Program-made: the position numbers and the translations under genes
Shown: positions 1-7,944 of the stretch, piece after piece
Position numbering within the stretch: position 1 is the first letter of the stretch
Layout of the letters: each line of letters starts with the position of its first letter
Notes under the pieces: model-generated
The model's input: only the letters and a program-made list of their open reading frames with translations
Told to the model about the DNA's origin: nothing
The model's database searches: none
Assembly: GCA_035604615.1 (NCBI GenBank)
Contig: DATNID010000026.1
Location: 124,001 to 188,000, forward strand
Length of the DNA stretch: 64,000 nt
Reading direction: 5' to 3'
From: DATJLY01 sp035604615
GTDB taxonomy: Bacteria > Pseudomonadota > Alphaproteobacteria > ATCC43930 > CGMCC-115725

Positions 1-777
1 GGTCTGGAGCGGCAGTCCGCGGTCGGTCAGCACCGCGACGATGCTGCCGAGCGTGCCGTTGACCGCGACCACCACCAGGAAGAACGCGATCGTCATGGCC
101 CAGAAGCGCCATGACCGGAACGCCGCTTCGCCCCATGTCGCGCCCTCGAGCGCGGCAGCGACGCCACTTCCCCTCTGGCCGGCGCGGCTCGTCGGCGGAT
201 CGCGCATGAAGACCGCGACCGGGATGAAGGCGAGCACTAAGATGGCGATGCCGATGCCGACATAGGCGGCGCGCCAGCCATAATGCGTGATCATGTAGCC
301 CGCGTATTGCGGCATGATGATCACGCCCAAGCCGACGCCGGCGATGGCGATGCCGAGCGCCAGTCCGCGATCCTTGTCGAACCACCCCGCCAGCGTCTTC
401 GAGTAGGCAACGGGCGATTGCCCGGCGCCCGTCATGTTGTGGATCGTGTAGATCACCACGACCCAGGGAAGCGACGCCGGCATCAGCGACAGCGACGCGG
501 TGGAGAGCGCGAAGGCGGCGATCATCGGCAGGTGAACGGCCTTGATGCCGAAACGGTCGATCGCCCAGCCGAACACCGGCGTCAGGATCGCGGTGAAGAG
601 CGAGCCGACCACCAGCGCCGAGCTGAGCCCGCCGCGGCTCAGGCCCAGCTCCTCGGTCACCGGCTTGATGAAGACGCTGAACAGGAACACGCTGACGACG
701 CCGGTATTGACCGTGAGGCCGATCACCGACGCGAACACCATCCACCAGCGATTGCGGAAGAAACCCGTCTCCGCCAT
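1..777 (-). CDS. MFS transporter, N-terminal part (runs off the window)
   Basis: The minus-strand frame is open from an ATG at 777 to base 1, giving 259 residues without a stop, so the C-terminal half lies outside the window. The translation begins MAETGFFRNRWWMVFASVIG and shows alternating hydrophobic segments typical of a major facilitator. A loop near residues 75-85 reads FGWAIDRFGIKA, resembling the conserved MFS loop between helices 2 and 3. The half seen carries about six membrane helices, with a basic loop (MRDPPTSRAGQR) at the expected centre of a 12-helix protein. The substrate cannot be inferred; the closest general resemblance is to monocarboxylate/oxalate-formate type MFS permeases, which is only an impression. 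Confidence 0.8.
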   Translation of the reverse strand, partial: MAETGFFRNRWWMVFASVIGLTVNTGVVSVFLFSVFIKPVTEELGLSRGGLSSALVVGSLFTAILTPVFGWAIDRFGIKAVHLPMIAAFALSTASLSLMPASLPWVVVIYTIHNMTGAGQSPVAYSKTLAGWFDKDRGLALGIAIAGVGLGVIIMPQYAGYMITHYGWRAAYVGIGIAILVLAFIPVAVFMRDPPTSRAGQRGSGVAAALEGATWGEAAFRSWRFWAMTIAFFLVVVAVNGTLGSIVAVLTDRGLPLQT

Positions 778-930
778 TTCGCGCCTCTCCCCCGACCTGT
801 TTTGCCGCCATCCTATCCGAAGGCCGCGCGGGGTCATATCCGAGATTGGCCTCCGTCGCTCCCGGTTCCGCGCTTTGTCCGGCGCGCGGATGGGCCTATG
901 CTGATCAGGGGCTGACCGGCGGAGGAACCC

Positions 931-1674
931 ATGCAGATACTGCGAAAGGGTTGGGGCGGGGCGCTCATCCTCGGACTCGCGCTGGCCGCCGGGGCCGCGC
1001 GGGCGGAAGCGGTCGACGTGGCGCTGGTGCTGGCGGCGGATGTGTCGCGCAGCATCGACGCCGGCGAGTTCCGCCTGCAGCGCCAGGGCTACGCCGCGGC
1101 GATCACCAGCCCGCGCGTCATGGCCGCGATCCAGGGCGGCACCCACCGCGCGATCGCCCTCTGCTTCGTCGAATGGTCCGGCCCAGAAGAGCAGGCGGTG
1201 GTGGGTCAGTGGACCGTCATCAAGGACGGCGAGTCGGCCTCGGTCTTCGCCGCCACCTTGATCGACGCGCCGCGCTCCTTCACCGGCCGCACCTCGATCA
1301 GCGCCGCCATCGATTTTGCGCTGGCTCTTTTCGCGCAGAGCGGCGTCCAGGCCGAGCGGCGCATCATCGACGTGTCGGGCGACGGCACCAACAATGCCGG
1401 CCGCGCGGTCAGCGACGCGCGCGACGAGGCGGTCGCGCAGGGCGTCACCGTCAACGGCCTCGCCATCATCAACGAGCGGCCGGAGGGCTATTTCTTCGCC
1501 CACACCCAGCCGCCGGAGGGGCTCCCCGCCTATTACCAGAACAATGTCGTCGGCGGGGCCGGCGCCTTCATGCTGCAGGTGAAGGACTTCAGCACCTTCG
1601 GCGATGCCATCACCAACAAGCTTCTGACCGAGATCGCGGCGCTGGCGCCGCCGCGCAGGACCGCGCTGCGCTGA
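931..1674 (+). CDS. DUF1194 family secreted vWA-like protein
   Basis: A 247-residue protein with an N-terminal signal peptide (hydrophobic stretch GALILGLALAAGAARA, residues 10-25), so it is probably periplasmic. The mature part starts with a von Willebrand A-like strand and the metal-site motif DVSRS (DxSxS, about residue 37), followed by VSGDGTNNAG near residue 150, as in DUF1194 proteins. These proteins are common in alphaproteobacteria and have no known biochemical role. A ribosome site GGAGG lies seven bases before the ATG. It is convergent with the pentapeptide-repeat gene, with only 6 bases between the stops. Family assignment is from recognition of the motif order and not from a search. 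Confidence 0.8.
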   Translation: MQILRKGWGGALILGLALAAGAARAEAVDVALVLAADVSRSIDAGEFRLQRQGYAAAITSPRVMAAIQGGTHRAIALCFVEWSGPEEQAVVGQWTVIKDGESASVFAATLIDAPRSFTGRTSISAAIDFALALFAQSGVQAERRIIDVSGDGTNNAGRAVSDARDEAVAQGVTVNGLAIINERPEGYFFAHTQPPEGLPAYYQNNVVGGAGAFMLQVKDFSTFGDAITNKLLTEIAALAPPRRTALR

Positions 1675-1680
1675 GCGGGC

Positions 1681-3018
1681 TCAGATCGGCAGCCGCGCGC
1701 CTTCGAGCTTGGCGCCGTCGAGCTTGGCGCCGCCGAGATTCGCTTCCTCGAGAATGGCGCCGCTGAGATCGGCCTCGGACAGGTCGGCCGCGCTCAAATT
1801 CGCCATGCGCAAATCGGCGCCGGAAAGATTGGCCTTCTTGAGGCAGGCGCCGGCCAGGTTCGCGGGCCAGAACCGGCCCGACGGCGTGCCGTCGCGGTTG
1901 CGGATCTCGACGGGGCCGATCAGTGCGCCGGTGAGGTCGGCCTCCGACAGATCGGCGCGCGCGAGGTTGACGCCGTTCAGCGTCGCTGCCGCGAAATTGC
2001 ACTGAATGAGATCGGCGGCGGAAAGGTTCGCCATCGTCAAGTTGGCCTTGCGGAAGACGGCGCTGCCGAACTTGCATTCGAGCAGGCTCGCGCCGCTCAG
2101 ATCGACGCCGCCGAAATCGATGCGCACGAAGTTGCGCCGGAACAGCTCCGCGCGCGAGCCCTCGCGGCCGTGGCTGTCGGCCCAGAGGACGTGATCGCGA
2201 ATGATCTTCTGGATGTCCTCGGCGAGGGTCGAGATCGAGAGGCTGATCTTCGCGCCGGTGAGCGTGGCGCGCGAGAAGTCGACGCCCTCGATCGCCGCGT
2301 CGGTGAAATTGGCGCTTTCGAGATTGGCGCCGTCGACGGTCGCGCCGGCGAGATCGGCACCCTGAAAATCCGCCTGGATCAGGTTGGCGTTGCTCAGATC
2401 GGCGCCGGCGAGCTTGGCGCGCGCGAGCTTCACGCCCACGAGCGTCGCCCCGATCATCTTGGAATCGGTGAGATCGGCATCGGTGAGATCGGCCGAGGTG
2501 AGAATGGCGTGGTCGAGGCGTGCGCCGGTCAGATCGGCGCGCTTCATCCCGCTCGAGCGCATGTCGGACTTGCCGCTGACGGAGCCGACGAAGGACACGG
2601 TCCCGCCCTCCGACGGACCGAGCAGACGGCCCTGGCGCAGATCGGCCGATTCGAGACGCGCACCGCACAGATTCGCCTCGCACAGGCTGATGCCGCGCAG
2701 GTCGGCCTTGCTCAGATCGGCGTTGGTGAGGTCGGCGTGACTGAGGTTGGCCGAAAACAGATCGCAGCCGCGCAGGTCGGCGCCGACCAGGCGGCTGTGC
2801 GAAAGGTCGCAGCCGACGAGCTTGGCGCCGCGCAGGTTGATGCGGGATAGGTTCGCGCCCGAAAGCACTTGCAGCGTGAGGTCGGCGCGAATGCCGCCCG
2901 ACTGCTTGTTCAGCCAGCGCTCGTGCAGATCGAGGAGCTGGACGATCTCCTCGGGCGTCTTCACGTTCGACTTTCCGGCGGCCGCGAGCGAGTTCGCGTG
3001 GCTGTTGGGCATGCTCAT
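1681..3018 (-). CDS. Pentapeptide-repeat protein
   Basis: A 445-residue protein made almost wholly of A(D/N)LxX pentapeptides (for example LSGANLSRINLRGAKL and ADLSEADLTGALI), which fold as a right-handed quadrilateral beta-helix. Residues 1-50 are not repetitive and include a segment EEIVQLLDLHERWLNKQ that probably caps the helix. Two interruptions are visible: around residues 130-155 (GPSEGGTVSFVGSVSGKSDM) and around 225-260 (SISTLAEDIQKIIRDHVLWADSHGRE), both likely loops or inserted domains. There is no signal peptide, so it is probably cytoplasmic. Alphaproteobacterial homologues are uncharacterised. DNA-gyrase protection, known for MfpA/Qnr, is a possibility only; those proteins are about half this length. 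The gene follows the unknown gene at 3089-4489 on the same strand. Confidence 0.85.
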   Translation of the reverse strand: MSMPNSHANSLAAAGKSNVKTPEEIVQLLDLHERWLNKQSGGIRADLTLQVLSGANLSRINLRGAKLVGCDLSHSRLVGADLRGCDLFSANLSHADLTNADLSKADLRGISLCEANLCGARLESADLRQGRLLGPSEGGTVSFVGSVSGKSDMRSSGMKRADLTGARLDHAILTSADLTDADLTDSKMIGATLVGVKLARAKLAGADLSNANLIQADFQGADLAGATVDGANLESANFTDAAIEGVDFSRATLTGAKISLSISTLAEDIQKIIRDHVLWADSHGREGSRAELFRRNFVRIDFGGVDLSGASLLECKFGSAVFRKANLTMANLSAADLIQCNFAAATLNGVNLARADLSEADLTGALIGPVEIRNRDGTPSGRFWPANLAGACLKKANLSGADLRMANLSAADLSEADLSGAILEEANLGGAKLDGAKLEGARLPI

Positions 3019-3088
3019 TGGATTTCGCCTGACCCCTCATCGGAGGCTAGACGAGCAGAGTGAATACCCTGTTAATTTTTGCCGCGCC

Positions 3089-4489
3089 TCAGCCGGCGGC
3101 GCGCGCCGGGAGCCGCGGCAGGCGCTCGAGCGCGGCGGCCTTGGCCGTGTCGCTCAGGCGCGCGGCCTGGATCTTGGGCCGCAGCGCAAGGAGCAGGGCG
3201 GGATCGCCCGCGTAACCCTCGATCAGGCTGACGAGATATGTGGCCAGCGCCCGCTGCTGCCGGTCGGACAGAACGCCGGTCGCCAGAGCGAGGATCTGTT
3301 CGATGCGGGCCGCGGGATCGGACGCCTGGAACCGTACCGAAACCACCCCGCCGACGATCTCGAGGCGGCGCGAGCGCTGGGCGATCGCATCGACCATGGG
3401 CGGGCCGCCGATGAACAGCCCCTGCTTGTCCGTGAGCATGTCGCACAGCCCGTCGAACATGCGGCGCTGGACCACCATGTCGTCGCGGCTTAGCGGCTTC
3501 TCGCTGGCGATCTCGCGGGCGATGCGCTCGACCAGCGCGAGCCGGGTCTCAGGCATGGGTGACGCGGCGATCAGGCCGGCGACGGTCTTGATCGGCGCCG
3601 GCGCCTTGTCGGTGGCGAGGCCCTGCGCGAGTCCGGCGAGCTCGCCGAGCGCCGCCGCGAGATGCGCTTGCGGGCCGATGGCGTCCTGGATCAGCGTGGC
3701 CGCGCCGAGCAGACCGGCGACCAGCTCGTCGATAAGCGCTATGTCCACGCCCTTCGGATCGCCGGCCCAGCCCAGCACCATGGCGAGCTTTTCCGCCGGG
3801 TCGGGGAAATTCTCGAAGGCGCAGCTCACCGCGAAGCGCGTGTAGAACGCCTGATCCGCGGCCGAGCAGGCCTTCGCCGCGATCTCTTCGGCGAGCGCCG
3901 GCAGGCCGCCGTCGCCGAGCCGCGGCGCCGCTCGCGAGGCGATGGCGTCGCGCGCCTTGGCCGTTGCCTCGTCGACCAGGCGGTTGAGCGCGTCCGAGCG
4001 CGAGCGCGCATCGACGCCGCGGGCGCGGGCCTGGAGCGCGGCCATGCGCTGCAAGGCTTGGCTCGACAGCGTCTCCTGACGGTCGAGGAGGCGGATGTAG
4101 CGGTGGTGATGCAAGAGCTCGGTCGGCGTGATCGAGTGCCGGTCGAGGAAGTTGCGCAGCAGCCGCGCGATGGCGCGCCGGCTGGCCGGGCCGTAGAAAT
4201 CCGCCAGCGTCTCGCACCACGCCTCGTCGCTCGGCGCGGCGCCGACCTTGACCGGTGCCTCGCCCCGCCGCGCCTCGCGCACGCGTTCGAAGATCATGGT
4301 CTCGAAGGAGGTGCCGTCGCGGCCGAAATGGCCGCGCACGATGCGCACCGCCTCGATGCTCTCGTCGGCGTAAAGCTCTTCGGCGCGGTTGCGCGCTTCG
4401 GGCTCGCTGCGCGCGAGGCAGTCGATGACCCAGCGTCCGCCGCGTCGCGCCGCAACTTCATATCGTTTTGAAGGGCCGCCGTCGTGCAT
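3089..4489 (-). CDS. Unknown 466-residue cytoplasmic protein
   Basis: I do not recognise a named family. The frame is well behaved: no signal peptide or membrane segment, and an all-alpha composition rich in Ala, Leu and Arg. Residues 1-75 are distinct from the rest (MHDGGPSKRYEVAARRGGRW then a segment with FETMIFERV) and look like a small alpha/beta domain. The remainder is a run of amphipathic helices with a few His-rich turns (LLHHHRYIRLLDRQE near residue 123). It lies 70 bases upstream of the pentapeptide-repeat gene on the same strand, so the two may be co-transcribed. The start at 4489 is the only ATG before the conserved-looking part but has no strong ribosome site. Confidence 0.65.
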   Translation of the reverse strand: MHDGGPSKRYEVAARRGGRWVIDCLARSEPEARNRAEELYADESIEAVRIVRGHFGRDGTSFETMIFERVREARRGEAPVKVGAAPSDEAWCETLADFYGPASRRAIARLLRNFLDRHSITPTELLHHHRYIRLLDRQETLSSQALQRMAALQARARGVDARSRSDALNRLVDEATAKARDAIASRAAPRLGDGGLPALAEEIAAKACSAADQAFYTRFAVSCAFENFPDPAEKLAMVLGWAGDPKGVDIALIDELVAGLLGAATLIQDAIGPQAHLAAALGELAGLAQGLATDKAPAPIKTVAGLIAASPMPETRLALVERIAREIASEKPLSRDDMVVQRRMFDGLCDMLTDKQGLFIGGPPMVDAIAQRSRRLEIVGGVVSVRFQASDPAARIEQILALATGVLSDRQQRALATYLVSLIEGYAGDPALLLALRPKIQAARLSDTAKAAALERLPRLPARAAG

Positions 4490-4620
4490 GGTGGGGCGCT
4501 GGATCAGGGTGGCTGGAAGTCTAGGCCAAGGTCGTTAACGAAAAATGGCCCGGCCGCCCTTGCGCCGTCCTGGCCGCCTGTCCATAGTGCCCCGCCCGCC
4601 GCCCACGCCCCGTCCCACTC

Positions 4621-4773
4621 GTGAAACAGCTCCTCCTCATCGTCGCCGCCATCGTCGTTGCCGTGCTGCTGTCGCAGCTTCTATTCGATTTCTACGAGTG
4701 GAATCGCGAGCAGTCCTGCGCCACCGCCGGCGGGCGCAATTGCGGCGGCGCCCCGATCCGGATCGAGCGCTGA
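4621..4773 (+). CDS. Small single-span membrane protein (50 residues, GTG start)
   Basis: A GTG-initiated frame encodes a 50-residue peptide. Residues 4-22 form one strongly hydrophobic helix (LLLIVAAIVVAVLLSQLLF), followed by a short polar tail with two cysteines (QSCATAGGRNCGG) and a basic end (PIRIER). The layout is that of a small inner-membrane protein with the Cys pair outside the membrane. It occupies the gap between two minus-strand genes and ends 4 bases from the stop of the VIT-family gene. There is no clear Shine-Dalgarno sequence before the GTG, so expression is uncertain. The composition (one clean helix and a Cys pair) argues against chance. Function unknown. Confidence 0.55.
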   Translation: MKQLLLIVAAIVVAVLLSQLLFDFYEWNREQSCATAGGRNCGGAPIRIER

Positions 4774-4777
4774 CCGG

Positions 4778-5896
4778 TCAGCCGCCGATCGCGACGCCGA
4801 TCAGCCGGCCCAGCCCGAAGGTGATCGCGGCGGCGGCCATGCCGATGGCGAGCTGGCGCGCGCCCGAGAACAACGCGCCGCGGCCGGTGAAGAGCGTGGT
4901 CCCGGCGCCGATCCCGAACATGACGAGGGCGCTCAAGCCCAGGCTCGCGGCGATGGCTTTGGTGCCGGCGAGAACGAAGAACGGCGCCACCGGGAAAATG
5001 GCGCCCGCCGCGAACAACAGGAACGACGTCCCCCCCGCCACCCACGCCGAGCCGCCGAGATCGTCGGGATCGATGCCCAGCTCCTCGCGCGTCAGGGTGT
5101 CGAGCGCGGTGTCCTTGTTGGCGATGAGGCGCTCTGCGAGGAGCCGCGCCTGCTCTTGCGGCAGACCCTTGGCCTCGTAGATCAGGATCAGCTCCTCCAT
5201 CTCCTCCTCCGGCGATTCGCGCAGCTCGTCGGCCTCGATGGCGATCTGCTGCTGCGCCAGCTCGCGCGCGCTGTTGACCGAGAGCCATTCCCCCATCGCC
5301 ATCGAACAAGCGCCGGCGAGAAGCCCGGCAATGCCGGTGACCAGGATCGCGCGCGCCGCGAGATCGGCACCCGCCACGCCCATCACCAGGCTCAGATTCG
5401 ACACCAGCCCGTCATTGGCGCCCAGCACCGCGGCGCGCAGCGCGTTGCCGCCGAGCGAGCGGTGCCGACCTTCGAGCCGCGCCAAGGTTCCGCCCGCGAC
5501 GCCGCTATGCCCCGCCGCTGCGACGATGCGGGAATGCGACCGCTCCGCCGCGGGCAGCCCGGCCGCCACCGCCTCGGGCTGGGCGTCGTAGACATGCACG
5601 TCCGACCGCTCGAGCGTCTGGATGACGGGCAGCACGAATTGCGGCCCGAAGCGGCGCGCGAGCCAGGCAAGCGCCCGCGTCCTGAAGCCGATGCCGCCGC
5701 GCCCCATGGGCGCGCCCAGCTTGCCGAGGCGCGCGCGCCAGAACGCGGCATGCGCGTCCTCGATCGCGGAGAGGCGGGCGTAGACCTGCTTCAACTGCGG
5801 ATTGTGCTCGGCCTCGGCCAGCGCGCGGTAGAGCGCCGCGCTGTCCATCTCGCCGCGAAGATTGCCGCGATAGCGGCTGATGTCGTCCTGGCTCAC
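4778..5896 (-). CDS. mbfA: Ferritin-like/VIT1 fusion iron transporter (MbfA-like)
   Basis: The protein has 372 residues from a GTG at 5896, chosen because GGGAGGA precedes it by 4 bases and because longer starts run into msrB. Residues 1-150 are a ferritin-like (erythrin) four-helix domain with spaced acidic and His residues (EMDSAALYRALAEAEHN, then EDAHAAFW). Residues 150-372 are a Ccc1/VIT1 membrane domain with NDGLVSNLSLVMGVAG, a long acidic cytoplasmic loop (ESPEEEMEELI) and about five helices. Proteins with this order are known as MbfA and export iron, protecting alphaproteobacteria from iron and peroxide stress. In rhizobia mbfA is controlled by Irr, but I see no clear Irr box here. It is divergent from msrB, an oxidative repair gene, which fits a shared stress role. 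Confidence 0.8.
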   Translation of the reverse strand: MSQDDISRYRGNLRGEMDSAALYRALAEAEHNPQLKQVYARLSAIEDAHAAFWRARLGKLGAPMGRGGIGFRTRALAWLARRFGPQFVLPVIQTLERSDVHVYDAQPEAVAAGLPAAERSHSRIVAAAGHSGVAGGTLARLEGRHRSLGGNALRAAVLGANDGLVSNLSLVMGVAGADLAARAILVTGIAGLLAGACSMAMGEWLSVNSARELAQQQIAIEADELRESPEEEMEELILIYEAKGLPQEQARLLAERLIANKDTALDTLTREELGIDPDDLGGSAWVAGGTSFLLFAAGAIFPVAPFFVLAGTKAIAASLGLSALVMFGIGAGTTLFTGRGALFSGARQLAIGMAAAAITFGLGRLIGVAIGG

Positions 5897-5978
5897 GCCG
5901 TCCTCCCGCGATCGCCAACCATCGCAGCGTAGCCGCGCTCCGGCGGCGGCGCTACCATCGGCCGAGAGGAGACCTCGC

Positions 5979-6380
5979 ATGGCCGACAAGATCACCAAGA
6001 CCGACGCGGAGTGGCGCGCCGAGCTCGCGCCGGAGCAGTATCACGTGGCGCGCCAAAAGGGCACCGAGCGCCCCTTCACCGGCGCCTACTGGGACAGCAA
6101 GACCCCCGGAACCTATACCTGCGCGTGCTGCGGGCAGGAGCTGTTCACGTCCGACACCAAGTTCGATTCCGGCACCGGCTGGCCGAGCTTCACGCAGCCG
6201 GTCGCCAAGGACGCGGTCGAGACCGAGACCGACCGCAGCCTGTTCATGTCGCGCACCGAAGTGATGTGCAGCCGCTGCGAGGCGCATCTGGGCCATGTCT
6301 TTCCCGACGGGCCGGCGCCGACCGGGCTGCGCTATTGCATCAATTCCGCGTCGTTGAAGCTCAAGCCGAAGGCGGGTTGA
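5979..6380 (+). CDS. msrB: Peptide-methionine (R)-S-oxide reductase MsrB
   Basis: A 133-residue cytoplasmic enzyme that reduces the R epimer of methionine sulfoxide in proteins. The MsrB fold signatures are present: TYTCACCGQELF and MCSRCEAHLGHVF give the two CxxC pairs that bind zinc, GTGWPSF is the substrate-binding loop, and RYCINSASL carries the catalytic cysteine (residue about 123). Length is normal for the free-standing enzyme. The start at 5979 follows GAGAGGAG by 6 bases; an upstream in-frame start at 5880 would overlap the divergent mbfA-like gene and add no conserved sequence. Confidence 0.95.
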   Translation: MADKITKTDAEWRAELAPEQYHVARQKGTERPFTGAYWDSKTPGTYTCACCGQELFTSDTKFDSGTGWPSFTQPVAKDAVETETDRSLFMSRTEVMCSRCEAHLGHVFPDGPAPTGLRYCINSASLKLKPKAG

Positions 6381-6392
6381 GTCGGCACGAAC

Positions 6393-7859
6393 TTAGAACG
6401 GCAGGCATTGGGTCTTGCCGGCGCTCGCCAGGCTGGTGGCCAGCACCGGCGGCGGCGAGACAAACGTCGGCCCGGCGATGTGAGACGTCGGCACCACCGA
6501 CCACGGGCAGGAGATCTGGCTGGAGACCGTGTTGGTGCCGCCGTTGACGACAGTGAAGAATCCGTTCGACGCCTGAGTCAGCTTCAGGGTGCCGCTGATC
6601 GCCGCGCCGCCCGACATGCGGAACTGCGAGTTCTGCGTCACGATCATGGTGCCGGTCCACACGAGACTGTTGGCGCCGGCGATGAGACCGACGCCCAGCT
6701 CCATCGAGCTCTGGTCCTCGACATAGCCGAATCCGGCGATCGTATCGGCGACCGGAACAGCGGCCGCCGGCGCGCCGGGAAACTGGCCGGCAAGGCTCGC
6801 GCCGAGACTCTGCACCATGCTCGCGGAGTGATCGATCTGCATCGCGGGCCCGGTGGCGACGCCGTTGGTGACGGTGTTGCCGCCGGCGAGGATCATGTTC
6901 GAGCTTCCGGTCGCCTGGACCGAAGGCGCAGCGGCGCCGCTGTTGGTGACGCTGGCGCCGGTCATGGCGAAGGACGACGCCGAGCCGGCGAGCACGCCGC
7001 CGGCAAAGGTCCCAGCCGCGACGGACGCGCCGCCGGCGAGCAGAAGCTTCGACGCGTGCATGATCTGGATGGCAAAGTTCTGCGGCCAGATCGAAGGCGC
7101 GGTCTGCGCGATCTGCGTCCCGAGGAGGATCGCCGCCGAGGCGCCTTCGAGCGCGACCTGGCTCGCGCCGTTGCCGGTCACGGTCCCGCCGGCCATGAAG
7201 ACGCTGCTGTTGGACAGGGCGGAAATGCCGTTTCCGGCGTTGCTGTCGATCGTCACCGCGCTGGCCGCGGCGACGGTGCCGTCGGCGGCGGCGCTGCCAA
7301 GGACGATCCGCGCGCCGTCCATCGCGCGAACGCCGTCGCTCATGCCGGCGATGTTGGCGCGCCCGTTGCCGGAGACTTCCGTGTTGCTGAGCGTCGCGGA
7401 TGCGTTTGCGGTCGCCAGCAGCCCGACACGCCAGCCATCGGCGATCCGGGCGTTGGCGATCGACACGGTGGCGCCGCCGCTGACCGAGACGACGCTGTCA
7501 TAGCCGGGATCGCTGGCCGGTCCTTGAAGCGTGATCCCGGAGATTGCGACCTGGATCGGACCGGCGATCCGGATCTGCCCCTCGATCCCATCGCCGTCCG
7601 CCAACGCCGCCAGTACCAGGCCGGTGTGGTTGGTAATGGTGATACCCCAGTCGAGGGCCGAGGCGACCACGACCTGCTGCTGGCACAGGCCGGTAATGGC
7701 GAGGATGGCCCCGGGATTGGCGATGGCGATGGCGTCGCCGAGCGCGGTCGTGGGCGCCATGTCGCACGGCACCGCGGTCTGGGCGTGGCCAGGGCCGGCG
7801 AGCGTGACCAGCGCGATCACGGCCGCGACTGCCGCACGCCTTCCCTGCGCGACCGCCAT
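6393..7859 (-). CDS. Secreted parallel beta-helix protein
   Basis: A 488-residue protein with a signal peptide (hydrophobic stretch AAVAAVIALVTLAGPGHA, about residues 10-27). The remainder is a low-charge sequence rich in Ala, Gly, Ser, Thr and Asn with short repeating strands (SGGATVSIANARI, SGNGRANIAG, TVTGNGASQVAL), the pattern of right-handed parallel beta-helix proteins. Three cysteines flank the body (PCDMAP near the start, LCQQQ, and ISCPWS/TQCLPF near the end). A start at 7859 is preferred over 7886 because GGGAAGG lies just before it. Surface attachment, polysaccharide binding and structural roles are all possible; no catalytic residues can be picked out. Confidence 0.65.
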   Translation of the reverse strand: MAVAQGRRAAVAAVIALVTLAGPGHAQTAVPCDMAPTTALGDAIAIANPGAILAITGLCQQQVVVASALDWGITITNHTGLVLAALADGDGIEGQIRIAGPIQVAISGITLQGPASDPGYDSVVSVSGGATVSIANARIADGWRVGLLATANASATLSNTEVSGNGRANIAGMSDGVRAMDGARIVLGSAAADGTVAAASAVTIDSNAGNGISALSNSSVFMAGGTVTGNGASQVALEGASAAILLGTQIAQTAPSIWPQNFAIQIMHASKLLLAGGASVAAGTFAGGVLAGSASSFAMTGASVTNSGAAAPSVQATGSSNMILAGGNTVTNGVATGPAMQIDHSASMVQSLGASLAGQFPGAPAAAVPVADTIAGFGYVEDQSSMELGVGLIAGANSLVWTGTMIVTQNSQFRMSGGAAISGTLKLTQASNGFFTVVNGGTNTVSSQISCPWSVVPTSHIAGPTFVSPPPVLATSLASAGKTQCLPF

Positions 7860-7944
7860 CCGCCTTCCCCATACGATCGTATGCAATCTATGGTGGAAGT
7901 GCCGGGCGGGTCAAATAGACTGTGGGGCTGGCCCCGGATGCGGG

